DNA of 20,398 bases, from the NCBI RefSeq assembly GCF_000003605.2, contig NW_003110974.1:278966-299363 (forward strand). Reading direction: 5' to 3'. Below, piece after piece: positions 1 through 9,709 of the stretch; the stretch's first letter is position 1, and every line of letters begins with the position of its first letter. Both the position numbers and the translations under genes were made by a program. This stretch comes from Saccoglossus kowalevskii. Lineage: Eukaryota; Hemichordata; Enteropneusta; Harrimaniidae. The notes under the pieces are model-generated. The model saw only the letters and a program-made list of their open reading frames with translations. It was not told where the DNA came from and searched no databases.

Positions 1-268
1 ATTGTTATAAAGGGTTGATCATTGTTATAAAGAGTTGATCGTGGTTATTAAGGGTTGATCGTTGTTATAAAGGGTTGATCATTGTTATAAAGGGTTGATC
101 ATTGTTATAAAGGGTTGATCGTGGTTATAACGGGTTGATCGTTGTTATAAAGGTTGATCGTGGTTATAAAGGGTTGATCATTGTTATAAAGGGTTGATCA
201 TTATTATAAAGTGTTGATTGTGATTATAAAGGGTTGATCGTGGTTATAAAGGGCTGATCGTTGTTAAC
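1..268. repeat. 20-bp minisatellite, about 13 copies
   Basis: Thirteen near-identical units of consensus (A/G)TKGTTATAAAGGGTTGATC fill 1-259, one of them 19 bp, with a partial copy to about 268. The main variable position is the first base and bases 2-3 (ATTG, GTTG, GTGG). The array continues beyond the left edge and lies in an intron of gene A, about 80 bp before the acceptor of the exon at 347. Confidence 0.95.
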
Positions 269-346
269 CGCTTCAATTGCACACATACTGATTTCAAACC
301 CATATTAAATAAAATGCAGCTATCATTGTATTCACCTCACACACAG

Positions 347-571
347 AATGACAGACTGAATCTGTTGGTGCAGGCTGCTACGCGATATATTCGCCATACG
401 TTACCTATGGGTAGTTGGTTGGGCATGGTGGAATTCAGTACATGGTCGAGGATTACGACCAACTTGACCCAGCTGACCGACGATCAAATAAGGGAAGATC
501 TTATAGATTTGCTGCCCAAATGGGCCAATGGCAATACCTGTATTGGATGTGGTATACTGGACGGCATTCAG
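347..571 (+). CDS. Gene A exon: VWA domain, middle part
   Basis: Acceptor CACACACAG|AAT at 346/347 and donor CAG|GTAATT at 571/572 give 75 codons in phase 0. The segment contains YIRHT, GSWLGMVEF and the MIDAS loop NGNTCIGCG. It has exactly the length and frame of gene B exon 5 (18888-19112); 31 of 75 residues match by hand count. In-frame codons from 314 to 346 are read-through of the intron and are not claimed as coding. The preceding exon, which should carry the DxSxS motif, is not in the window. Confidence 0.9.
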
Positions 572-3500
572 GTAATTCGGATTATGGTCGTTACGTTTAA
601 AACCGGACAGCTTTCATCTGTATCACAATTATGGTTTATATTTGTGCTATAATGCACGGTAATAATGGTATATATGGTTGGAAGGCATCCACGAACACTA
701 ATAAAGGGATACTTTCCTTTGTTTTTAGGTTCTCTTGGAATATAATACCACGAAAGGAGGGGTATTATTTGTCATCACCGATGGCCAAGAAAACGAAAAA
801 CCGTATATTAGAGATGTTATGGACATTGTCGTGGAAGCGGGAATTGTGGTGGATACATTGGCATTCAGCAAGCAGGCTGACGCACAACTTACTATAATTT
901 CTGAGATCACCGGTGGCAGAGCATATTACAGTCCTGAATCATCCAACTCAACGGCACTACATGATGCATTCTTTACAAGTGTCGTTGACAGGGAACTAAG
1001 CGACAATCGAGCGCCGGTGCAGGTAGGTTGTGGCATACACTTGTGGCATCTTCTGTTATGTAATGGCCCGCAATAACGGTCAAATATCACGACGGTTAAT
1101 TTAATACCAAAATCAAATACATTTCTCAAACTAGTGTTTTCGCGCGTTTGGCGTATTATTACCAGCATGGGTCTACAAACCTCGGTCAATGAAACTAGTA
1201 TGTTCTCACTTCGTCTTGAAATGTGTCTGCATGTCAGCTTTCTGGGAACAAATAAATACACATGGGTCTCGTCGGTTCACACTGAATTATGCAGGAATTC
1301 GACATGTTTGATAAGTCGGTGCAAGAATGGTTTATGAGTTACTGCCAGTACCCGACATTATTTAAATTGTTTTCTTGTTTTGTATGACAACCTTTAAATT
1401 GTTACTAATGTACACTTATACAATTGTACGTTTCTACAGATAACAAGTAAAATTGAATTAGCACCTGCTATGGGAACAGTACAAGATTACACTAACATTG
1501 ACTCGACCATCGGCTCAGAAAGCATTTTTTTCTTCTTCATCCGAGAGTTTAGTACACCGAGAAATGTGCTGACTGTTGAGCTAACGTCGCCATCGGGAAG
1601 CGTGCTTATCGACAAGGATTCACCAGAATATAGATATGAGCACAGAACCAGAACCGTAACAATAAGTATGCCAGGACACATTGAGGTAAGCGAAATGTAC
1701 ACGTCGAAATATATAACACGTGGTTTTTTGTTAATTATCCATCTAGTACGATTACTGATATAGACATAACGCAACAACGTAATTCATTACAGACTGGTAG
1801 ATGGACATATCTTATTCAAAACAGTTACCAAGATGTTATACCAGTAGAGGTTTCTGTAGAATCAAAGGCCGCAGACGTCAAGGAGGGTCCAATGAAGCTC
1901 ACGTCGACAGTTGGCACTCCCGTCATTACTGAAACACCGCCAAAAACGGTAATTTATGCAGAGTTACGAAAAGGCCACTCGGCAGTAACACGTGCAAATG
2001 TGGTAGCCGTTGTTGAAAGACCAGGAAGTAACGATGACGTAACCATGCAATTGATGGATAATGGAATGGGTAAGATTACCATCCGTAAATGCCGTTAACT
2101 GCCATTTGCACAAGACTGAAAGTGCGACTGCAAGTCCAAATACAATGAATTCATACTCACTTCGAGTTTATAATATATCGTTGAACAGAGGGATTTTGTT
2201 ATTTTTAGGTGCCGATATCACCAAAGACGATGGCGTATACTCGGCGTATTTCTTAGACTTTGTGAAAACTGACGATTGTATCGTAGCATGCCGGTATACA
2301 GTTACAGTTGAAGCCAGTGACTTACACGGTGGAGCTGGCATTCAGTCATTCACCTACGGGAGCGGAGCTTTACCAACAAATTCCAGTAAGTTGCATTGGA
2401 GTTCGATGACGGCACACCGATTCCTGCGGTAGAATATAACGACATAGTGAATATTCATTTCATACATATGGGGGTCCACGCTTAATATTTTTTGTGAACT
2501 TCATTTAAGTAAAAGGACATTTTAAAGCCATATTTCCTTTTCAAAGATCATCGGCATTTCAACATTCAACTATAAATATAAGTTTAACTCAAATCAGTCG
2601 ATTTTTGCGGCAAGCGTTTAGTTCCGTGCTCTCCACGCATTAAGTGAGATCTCACAGTGAATGGTCAACCATCTATCGCAAAAACCAATACTTTAGGAAG
2701 TTTTTCAAAAGTATTAGCTCGATGATCAATATAATGTTCATCACTGTCAACACGATGCGAAGTTGAATTTATAAATACATATGCACTCCTTATTTTCATA
2801 TCCGTAGCTGTGATACCGTCCAGGTCCACTGAACCCCCAACACCTATAGGAGATTTCGACCGTAGTGCATCGGGTGGCGTCATACAAATTGACGACAGTA
2901 TTGTTATAACGGAGGAAGATCTCCAGAAAGATGGATTCGCGCCCTCTAGAATTACGGACCTTAGAATTGTAAATTTTACTCTCACCGGTGTGGTCCAATT
3001 AGGTTGGACGGCAACGGGTGATGACATGGACAAAGGAACTGGTGAGTTATACCTTGAAGCGCTAACATTACAGTGTCAATCGCAAACTGTAGTTGAATCG
3101 CATATTCTCGGGGCGCACCCACGTCACAAAAAGTACTGTGTTGCTTAGACAATGTATATATACCAAATTTATATATGTTGCAAATGTATGGGTAGTCTTG
3201 TTACATTGTTCAGGAGAGTCTCGACAACTAGGCCAGAGTACCGCTGTCGTTGAGAGTTGTCGGCTTTCATTTTGACCGATGATCGTTGCCAGGCGTTGAA
3301 AATCCCCGGATTTCCGCCCGAGAATACTGATTGAGATATAAATGAAGTATAAATTGTGCTCATGTATTCCGCCGTATTAGAATGTTTTCTTGTTCTGAAG
3401 TGGGTCATGTTAAAAGCATACTGTAAAGGGGGTAAAGGGGGTAATTATTCACTGGGTTTTAATTTAGCTTATTTCGCTGACTGGAAAAATGCGCTAAATT

Positions 3501-4180
3501 AAAACACAGTGAATATGTAAAATTTAGCATAGAACACATTATCCAAATGACGAAACCGTGAATTTAAAACCCTCTGAATATGCCTGAAATGATAAATCAG
3601 CGAAATTTAAACCCAGTGAAAATTAGCCATTTTACAGTACTTGCAGCCGTGATGTGAATAGCGCCACTATTGACGGTATATTAAATACATTCGTCTTTAC
3701 GTTCTTTTTTCTTTCTCAGCGGCATACTATGATCTTCGTATGAGTACGACGTTTGCGGAACTATTTTCAGTCTTTGGCGAGTGTTTACAGATACAGGAAT
3801 CTAATTTAACCGACGGAACTCTCTTATCACCACTTCCAGCAGGCTCCCCTGAGACTGTCACTATTCTAATGCCAAATAGCAACAGCATAAATAGAACATA
3901 TTACTTCGCTATTGTGGCTGTTGACGAGGTTGGAAGCCGGTCCGTCACATCAAACTTCGCATCGGTGTCAGCTGCAGCGATCGCCCGTGAACCTGTACCT
4001 AATTCCTCGGCAAAGCTAGACGTGTGGCACATTGTTTTGCTTTCTGTTCTCTGTGCGGCAATACTTTCGATTGTTATCTTCGTTGTTGCTTACGTGATTA
4101 ACAGGAAAAGCAGAAGCAAAAATAGAGTTCGTCCGTTTGAAGAAAATGACACTGTAACTCGTGGCACAGCGACTCCTTAA
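347..4180 (+). CDS. CLCA-family protein (calcium-activated chloride channel regulator-like), gene A, 3' part, 7 exons
   Basis: Joined exons 347-571, 729-1022, 1440-1685, 1793-2069, 2209-2385, 2808-3041 and 3720-4180 give 1914 nt, that is 637 codons plus TAA, with every junction in frame (phases 0,0,0,1,1,1). Seen: residues 1-173 of this partial protein are most of a VWA domain, with the MIDAS threonine (T64) and an ITDG aspartate (D93). The central part matches the CLCA beta-rich region. The SASGG motif, then LGWTATGDDMDKG and YYDLRMS, are hallmark CLCA/fibronectin-III-like positions. A hydrophobic segment at about 589-611 is followed by a basic NRKSRSKNR tail. Known of the family: CLCA proteins are processed by their own N-terminal metalloprotease, and the VWA MIDAS of some members acts on TMEM16A chloride channels; those with a C-terminal helix are type I membrane proteins. 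Inferred: gene A is a membrane-anchored CLCA of about 976 residues whose first ~340 codons lie upstream. Family call firm; exact orthology not determinable. Confidence 0.9.
729..1022 (+). CDS. Gene A exon: VWA domain, C-terminal part
   Basis: Acceptor TTTTTAG|GTT and donor CAG|GTAGGT bound 98 phase-0 codons. It opens with VLLEYNTTKGGVLFVITDG, the VWA beta-strand ending in the ITDG aspartate. VDTLAFSKQADAQL and ISEITGGRAYY follow, the usual closing helix and strand of CLCA VWA domains. The intron before it is 157 nt. Confidence 0.92.
1440..1685 (+). CDS. Gene A exon: CLCA central beta-rich region, first part
   Basis: Acceptor TTTCTACAG|ATA and donor GAG|GTAAGC bound 82 phase-0 codons. The run STIGSESIFFFF, then LTVELTSPSGSV, then RTVTISMPGHIE, matches the CLCA pattern in which a phosphate-site-like or Ig-like strand set (T/S-P-S/D-G) follows the VWA domain. 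Intron before it is 417 nt. Confidence 0.88.
1793..2069 (+). CDS. Gene A exon: CLCA central beta-rich region, second part
   Basis: Acceptor CATTACAG|ACT and donor ATGG|GTAAGA bound 92 codons plus one base (phase 1). GRWTYLIQN and PVEVSVESKA are the typical end of the first beta domain. VIYAELRKGHSAVTRANVVA and the acidic-loop motif LMDNGMG, completed by the next exon, open the Ig-like domain that carries the conserved D-N/D-G turn of CLCA proteins. The preceding intron is only 107 nt. Confidence 0.88.
2209..2385 (+). CDS. Gene A exon: Ig-like domain, end
   Basis: Acceptor ATTTTTAG|GTG completes the split glycine codon from 2069; donor CCA|GTAAGT ends in phase 1. The peptide has ADITKDDGVYSAYF, matching the D-G-x-Y-S-x-Y-F motif of CLCA proteins, and CRYTVTVEAS. 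Two cysteines (DDCIVAC) may pair with each other. Intron before it is 139 nt. Confidence 0.9.
2808..3041 (+). CDS. Gene A exon: SASGG motif and start of fibronectin-III-like domain
   Basis: Acceptor TCCGTAG|CT completes a split threonine codon; donor AACTG|GTGAGT ends in phase 1. FDRSASGGVIQI is the conserved R-x-A-S-G-G block of CLCA proteins. ITDLRIV and LGWTATGDDMDKGT correspond to the family's K/R-I-x-D-L and W-T-A-P-G-x-D-x-D-x-G strands of the fibronectin-III-like domain. The minus-strand reading over the same bases (2665-3033) is a shadow. Confidence 0.92.
3419..3639. mobile_element. Foldback MITE in gene A last intron, TA-flanked
   Basis: Left end TACTGTAAA (3419-3427) and right end TTTACAGTA (3631-3639) are perfect inverted repeats. 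Imperfect complementarity continues inward: TCACTGGGTTTTAATTT on the left against AAATTTAAACCCAGTGA on the right. No coding capacity is visible in about 220 bp. If the element proper is CTGTAAA...TTTACAG (3421-3637), it is flanked by TA on both sides, as expected for a Tc1/mariner-type target duplication. Internal sub-repeats (AGTGAATATG, CTGAATATG) increase self-complementarity. Confidence 0.75.
3720..4180 (+). CDS. Gene A terminal exon: end of fibronectin-III-like domain, membrane anchor, stop
   Basis: Acceptor after a strong pyrimidine tract (CTTTCTCAG|CG) completes a split alanine codon. The exon encodes AYYDLRMSTTF, later NRTYYFAIVAVDEVG (the last fibronectin-III strand) and a spacer with an N-S-S site. 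A 23-residue hydrophobic span at nt 4031-4099 is followed by a basic stop-transfer tail and TAA at 4178-4180. The topology is that of a type I membrane protein with a cytoplasmic tail of about 26 residues. Confidence 0.93.
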
Positions 4181-4280
4181 ATAACATATCCGAAATTTGA
4201 CTCAGCATGCCAGAAGGGTGAATCACGTGGGTGTTTATGCGAGAGAGGCGTGTTTCTATTTATCAGTTTTATAGCTCGTC

Positions 4281-4286
4281 AATAAA
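4281..4286 (+). terminator. Polyadenylation signal candidate, gene A
   Basis: AATAAA lies 101 nt after the gene A stop. Further AATAAA-like motifs follow near 4368 and 4402, so the 3' end could lie anywhere between about 4300 and 4430. No RNA evidence is available here. Confidence 0.5.
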
Positions 4287-5357
4287 GGGGAAATCATCAA
4301 CACGTTTATTGGCGTAAACGATCAGAATACGCTTAATTAACGACATTATATATATGTTTCATTGTCAAATAAATAACCAATAATCAGTAATCGAACTTCT
4401 TTATTTTTCAACACAAGTTTCGTGTCACAGATATATTTATATGAGAGAATTCAATAAATCACATAATAACAGCTGGTGAGCTAGTGACATAATGTATAAT
4501 GTGTAGATGGTAGACAACGCCCACTATTTCAACCAATCATAGCCAAATTGACGCGTTCGTTGCTTTTTGGTTTACAGGTTAAACCGTTCAAACGCATTTC
4601 AGCTCGAAATAGTACTAATAATCGCAAATGATTGTATTATTTGATCGTAGATGTGGGTTTGAATATGTCGACAATATACTTAGTCCAGTTTGTGCAAAGT
4701 TAAGCTGTATATAATTGCCTAAGATCCGTGCCATTCATGTTCCCTGGCCGTCAAATCTGAATGGTCACTGTTCTTGCACGCAATATGGGGATGTGACCTA
4801 CATTCTTCGAAGTCTATGCGAAATATTTTTGTGATAATTGTTTTTTTTTTTACTTATGTACGCATAGTTTTAGACCCTGGCCAAAATGGGGTTTCGTGTT
4901 AAACTCGTATATGCGGATTTTACCGTTTCTAATTCCCCCAAGCTTATCTTGGCCAATGACGATCTGTTATGCAAATGAGCCAGGGCGCTCTGCGATGTCC
5001 CGAATATGTGCTCAGGATCACAAATTAATGACCCTACAATTTTAAGCTTTATTAAACTCTGAACATATTAATAAATCTTATAATGTAGTTGCATTCGTTG
5101 GACATTTCCGATCTACCTCGAGCCTAGAACCCGTCGCGATGTTTAATCGTGTAACTTTTTACGAATAATAGTGAATCAGCAAGGAGCTAGGAGTACTCAG
5201 GTGTGCACACACGTATGCCGATAGTATGTAACGTTCTGATGTCATGTACATGTGATTTATATATCGATCTATTTGATTCATTATCTTGTATCGGGGGCAT
5301 GACCACGCGTGCATTCGACTTGGTTTGGTGATTAATGTACCTGGAAAGAAACGTCAC

Positions 5358-5453
5358 GTGATGGCAATATAAGGGCAACCTAGGCGAGAGAAGTCAATGA
5401 GTGATGGCAATATGAAGGCACCCTAGGCTAGAGCAGTCAATGAGTGATGGCAC
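5358..5453. repeat. 43-bp tandem duplication, 2.2 copies
   Basis: GTGATGGCAATAT starts at 5358 and 5401, each unit 43 bp and ending GTCAATGA, with a third partial start at 5444. The first two copies differ at a handful of positions (AAGGGCAACC against GAAGGCACCC). Confidence 0.9.
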
Positions 5454-5742
5454 CGAAGTATGTGCTGTCTACTATGTAGTTACAGAGCGAGTCACACCAG
5501 GATTTCCAAGGCTATCCTTGGATGTACTTGGAGTGGCTGGATTTCATGATCAGTCTAGTATAGTACCACTGTGACTGAATTGATTCATAGTAGTTTAAAT
5601 AAATCATATAAAAAAGTGGCTACCTAAATGGTGAAAACACGAAAAGCACTTTCCAATAAATATAGGATTCACTGTAAACAAAATGAAATAAGAATATGTT
5701 CCAGCCTATAATGATTAATTTAGTCGATATCGATATGATGAC

Positions 5743-5783
<41 letters not shown>
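5743..5783. repeat. (AAT)n microsatellite
   Basis: About 13 uninterrupted AAT triplets. Their minus-strand reading gives the poly-isoleucine stretch of a spurious open frame. Confidence 0.97.
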
Positions 5784-5784
<1 letters not shown>

Positions 5785-6257
5785 CTTTAATAAGCGATGT
5801 TCACTGCGTGACATACCGCTGTACAAAACATGAACACAAATCTCATTAGGAGAAAAATAGTATTATTAAAAATTAAAATAACAAGTTTCCAAAGCTCTTT
5901 AAAAATAACATTACCATTAAAATCGAAATTAAATGAAGAACTGTCTTCTAAACAGATGAGATTTCAGATATCTCTTTAAAAACATTGATATTGACTGACG
6001 AATAGAGTTGAAGTTTACTTCACAAAAAGGGCGTATTTGCTAAAAGAACGCCAACCATATGTTTTGTGGTACAATTTGAGTTTTGTCTTTTCAATAACAA
6101 AATAGCAATGACAAAACATATCCAAACTGTTTGCGGTTGGCTCACATTTGTACTTGCGTGTCACATGACCTGTGACGTTGAATAAAGTGAAGGTAACGGG
6201 ACGGATACATCAATTAGCGTGAAGCGTCCCACAACTGGAGCTGGTCAACCATTTTTA

Positions 6258-6259
<2 letters not shown>

Positions 6260-6292
<33 letters not shown>
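6260..6292. repeat. (GT)n microsatellite
   Basis: Sixteen uninterrupted GT dinucleotides. Confidence 0.97.
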
Positions 6293-6296
<4 letters not shown>

Positions 6297-7043
6297 TGGC
6301 ACAATAAGTCATAATTATGACGCAAAGATAACTATGTTAAACTTCGCCAACGTGTGTGCCCAGGCTGCATTAAAGTAACTTTTCCACGTTGTAATATATG
6401 CATAACACCTCCCCGCTGATTATTGTGATCTCCGTAAATATGAAAAAAAATATATAAAATTTATAAAAAGTTATAAAATTAGTATACAGTCTGGAAATAT
6501 TGGAGCACTGGAGATTGCCTACACTGAAGGTCGTGGAGTTTAATCACTAAATCAAATATACGTTGTATTGTTGTAATCATTCGAAGCCACTTATTCTGTT
6601 ATAGGAGTTTCTTACAATTTCGATTACAGGTTTATAATAGGAATAGTTCATCATGAACCGTAGGTTTTCTACATATCATGATAAGAGGGAGTGCAACAAT
6701 GGTCGGTGACATGGTGGTTTAAAGCACGGTTACTAAACCGTGGTTTATTTATAAATTAATATTATTCTAAACTACACGCATAGCAACACATTCTGAAAAT
6801 AAAGTAAGAATGAATGACAGAAGCTAGGAAACTAAACAGTCTGACATGTTCCGGTGAATGGTGGCTGGAAACTGGTGAATGCAACCCATGTATTTATACT
6901 TAGTAAACTGTGTAGCAAACCATGTAGTATTAAATGTTATACTGGTAATTAGACTCCTTGAGGCTTATACAGTATTACGTTACACGTTGGCCAATCCAGA
7001 CTGCTTTCAAGTTCAATTATTAGTTGCACATAACAATGTTGTC

Positions 7044-7096
7044 TGATCAAGTAGAGTATGTATATATATATATATATATATATATACGCTTGATCA
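7044..7096. repeat. (TA)n microsatellite inside an 8-bp inverted repeat
   Basis: A perfect (TA)13 run at 7061-7086 is flanked by TGATCAAG (7044-7051) and its exact complement CTTGATCA (7089-7096). Because TA runs are self-complementary, the whole block could extrude as a cruciform. Confidence 0.85.
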
Positions 7097-7593
7097 TGAC
7101 AGAATTTTGGGTTTCAAAGCAAAAAAACATGTACAGCATCCTTAAAGCTTTAAGAAAATAATTGCGCCACCGTGTTTGTTTGATTTTACATTTGATTGGC
7201 AGAAAGACAAGTTGTGCACCGGTGGTTTTGCCGTTACTGTGCCCATGGTAGTACCTTCCATGCTGTGCCGCTCCAAGATATGTAAACATAGTCACGCTTT
7301 GGTGGTATGATGCCGTATCGTGCCGGGTATATCCAGAAGTACAGTGACACACAATGACTGACATCCTAGGCCATTTTCGATTACAGCTGCAATGGACACA
7401 GTATTCTCTCGCTTGAAAATAGCCCTGATGCAAGTCACTCTTGGTGATATAAATGTTTCCTGTGTGTTCTTGTTGTAGAAACTCTATTATAATTGCATCC
7501 TTAGAAATACGATGTTTACATCAGTTAATAACAATAATAACAAGGATTAGTTGTGATAACTAATACCTAAAAAGGGAAGAAAGTAGGTGATGT

Positions 7594-7634
7594 GATAAAG
7601 CACAGTCCCTCTATCCCGGGACTGTGGATAAAGC
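7594..7634. repeat. 9-bp hairpin with flanking 8-bp direct repeats
   Basis: CACAGTCCC (7601-7609) and GGGACTGTG (7618-7626) are perfect inverted arms with an 8-nt loop. GATAAAGC occurs directly on both sides (7594-7601 and 7627-7634). It could be a miniature element remnant or a chance hairpin. Confidence 0.6.
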
Positions 7635-8234
7635 AAATGTTACACGCCAGACAGCATTGTCATTTCTTGATCGAAATGAGTTGCATGTATTTATAAAGTT
7701 ATTTATCTTTATTTTATGATCTCATCTTTTGAAGTCATTCAAATATAACATTTATGGAGAGAATTCTGTATGAATATCTATTTGTCCGATTCGGGTATAC
7801 TTGAGTATAGAGTGTATTGAATTAGGACGAAACTTTAATCACAAATCGTCTCTATTTGTTATTGCAACCAACATAAAGGAAATACTTTATCAACATGTGC
7901 TAACAGCGACAGCTAACAGCGACCTGCAATATACCCGGAACCAATTATGGTTTGATTTCTTGTCAACTAAACTGGCGAATCACGTTCCTGTAGTCAAATT
8001 GTTCAAGTTGCAAGCATGACGTACCCCTCTAGTTCGATCTGTCAAGCCATGGCCACCCAGGAGGCCTTACTTATTCTAATGTTCAGAGTCAAATCTCAGA
8101 GATATAAATTTCGTTGATATTATATAACCTCCGGGTTTTTCGCTGGTACTGTAGTATTGGGTTAATGATTATTCCATATTTTATATTGCCAACAATACTG
8201 TATTAGCAAAACATAGGAAAACTATCATAGCCTT

Positions 8235-8259
8235 GCCCTTTGGAAATGTTGCAAAGGGC
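8235..8259. repeat. 8-bp hairpin
   Basis: GCCCTTTG (8235-8242) pairs exactly with CAAAGGGC (8252-8259), with a 9-nt loop. No T tract or associated gene; role unknown. Confidence 0.5.
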
Positions 8260-9366
8260 AGATAGTGGACACTTTGAACGTCGGGGCTCGGTAAGGAAAT
8301 ATCATGCAAGGGACGGCTGAAAATAACTAGGTGTAAACTATCAGGTTTGGTGCACATGCTAGAAAATCACCTGGTTTATTTTTTTAGACTAAATAAATGA
8401 ACAAACGTAAGATAAATTCATTGGAGGTACCTGCATGTGAAATTTGAAGGTTTGACACAAAGTGAACGAATTTTTGAGGTCCATGAAACGGGACATTTGG
8501 CGCCCCGAATATTCATGCAATGCTCATACGTGTTTTGTTATCATGTAATATTGGTCTGGGAAATTGTAAACGGAAACATTTGTGTGTATTCCTTCATGTT
8601 TTTCAATCACAATCACTTTTTTACCGTATTTTTTCGTTTTTATTCTTTCACAAATCTGAAAGGTACCTTCATACAAATATTAATTAACCCTACTCGAAGT
8701 CGATCATTTTATTTTTATCAAACAATTAATTACAATTAAAGAACATATAGCATAAACTTGACAAATATTAGGAGGACTTGCGTTTTTCATCCAAAATAAA
8801 AAAAAAATAATCATCAAAATTAGTCTTAAAATATCATACCAAAGTGATCAAATCTAAGAGATGTCTACCGATGGTACATATCTACCAAGTACTAGTATTT
8901 GCATAGATGAGCTCACACAAAACTAGCTAAATGATGACGGCCGACAGACATCATGATTTGCTAACTATAACTATAACCTTCAATTCATATGACCGGTATG
9001 CTTTTTCATGAAACAAAATCAACATTTTGTAAGTAAATGACATTCCCATTTCATATCGAAAGAACAGTCATAAAACCGACGGCCTATCTATACTACTGAC
9101 TGGAAAAATAGCATGAGCAAAGCTAAATTAAAATTTGGTTGTACACGTGACACTCACTACAACCCACTTCGTAAGGTGACTCATAACACGTGCTGATTAT
9201 ACATTTAGATGACAATCATGAACATGGTCTAATATGGATAGAATTCATCACGGGTGTCAATAAAGTAAACAAGACTATACCTTTTATGGATTAAGCTCGG
9301 CAGCGTGGGCTCAACTACAGATAACACTAGCGTGACATCCGCCCACGAGTTCGCAGAAACAAACGA

Positions 9367-9453
9367 ATGAGTCGTGAGAGGGCGTTAACCGGAACACAGG
9401 ATATCACCTTTCAAAGTTTCAGGAACTTCGGTTTGCTTGACATTGAGACCTGA
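9367..9453 (+). other. Possible upstream ORF in the gene B leader
   Basis: An ATG at 9367 opens 28 codons and stops with TGA at 9451-9453, 77 nt before the gene B start. If transcription begins upstream of 9367, this uORF would precede the main ORF. The transcription start is unknown and no TATA box is evident, so this is only a candidate. Confidence 0.25.
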
Positions 9454-9529
9454 ATTCGTTCACATTAAGTCCGCCGGGCGTTGTTGTCACATCGATCTAT
9501 CGCTGCAGTTGAAGCTCATAACTAACAGA

Positions 9530-9709
9530 ATGTGGACTTGTGCCGTCATCCGAATCACAGTATTATCAGTATGTGTGAGTATGTGGATTGGAGGTCGAAC
9601 GTCCGCCGAGAGGGCAACTATTTCAGCGCAAGCAAACGAATACAAGGGGCTTGTCATCGCGATACATAACAGTATACAGGAAGACGATCGACTAATCGAG
9701 AGAATTAAG
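9530..9709 (+). CDS. Gene B exon 1: signal peptide and start of CLCA N-terminal domain
   Basis: ATG 9530 has A at -3. The first ~26 residues are hydrophobic with a small-residue end (GGRTSA), a credible signal peptide. EYKGLVIAIHNSIQEDDRLI then matches the family's N-x-Y-x-G-I/L-V-I-A-I start. Donor AAG|GTCAGT at 9709/9710 leaves phase 0. The open frame extends upstream to about 9437 without another ATG. Confidence 0.88.

Larger units (their letters stand above)
4391..9366. other. Intergenic region between the two CLCA genes
   Basis: About 5 kb with no open frame that resembles a protein, no splice-flanked exon and no RNA gene that I recognise. The open frames at 7047-7433 (-), 7801-8019 (+) and 8437-8739 (+) have no family resemblance, and their composition follows the AT-rich background. 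What can be seen are simple repeats, a 43-bp tandem duplication and several hairpins, listed separately. Confidence 0.6.

Noticed and set aside
314-346. In-frame ATG upstream of the first visible gene A exon
   Set aside because: The family begins about 340 residues earlier, and a good acceptor lies at 346; this ATG is intronic read-through.
2665-3033. Minus-strand open frames over the gene A exon at 2808
   Set aside because: Shadow frames of a well-supported plus-strand exon.
7047-7433. 128-codon minus-strand open frame
   Set aside because: Its C-terminal end is the translated TA microsatellite, and the rest shows no domain or motif that I recognise.
8437-8739. 100-codon plus-strand open frame
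   Set aside because: AT-driven composition (many F, Y, N, I), no motif and no plausible promoter or splice context.
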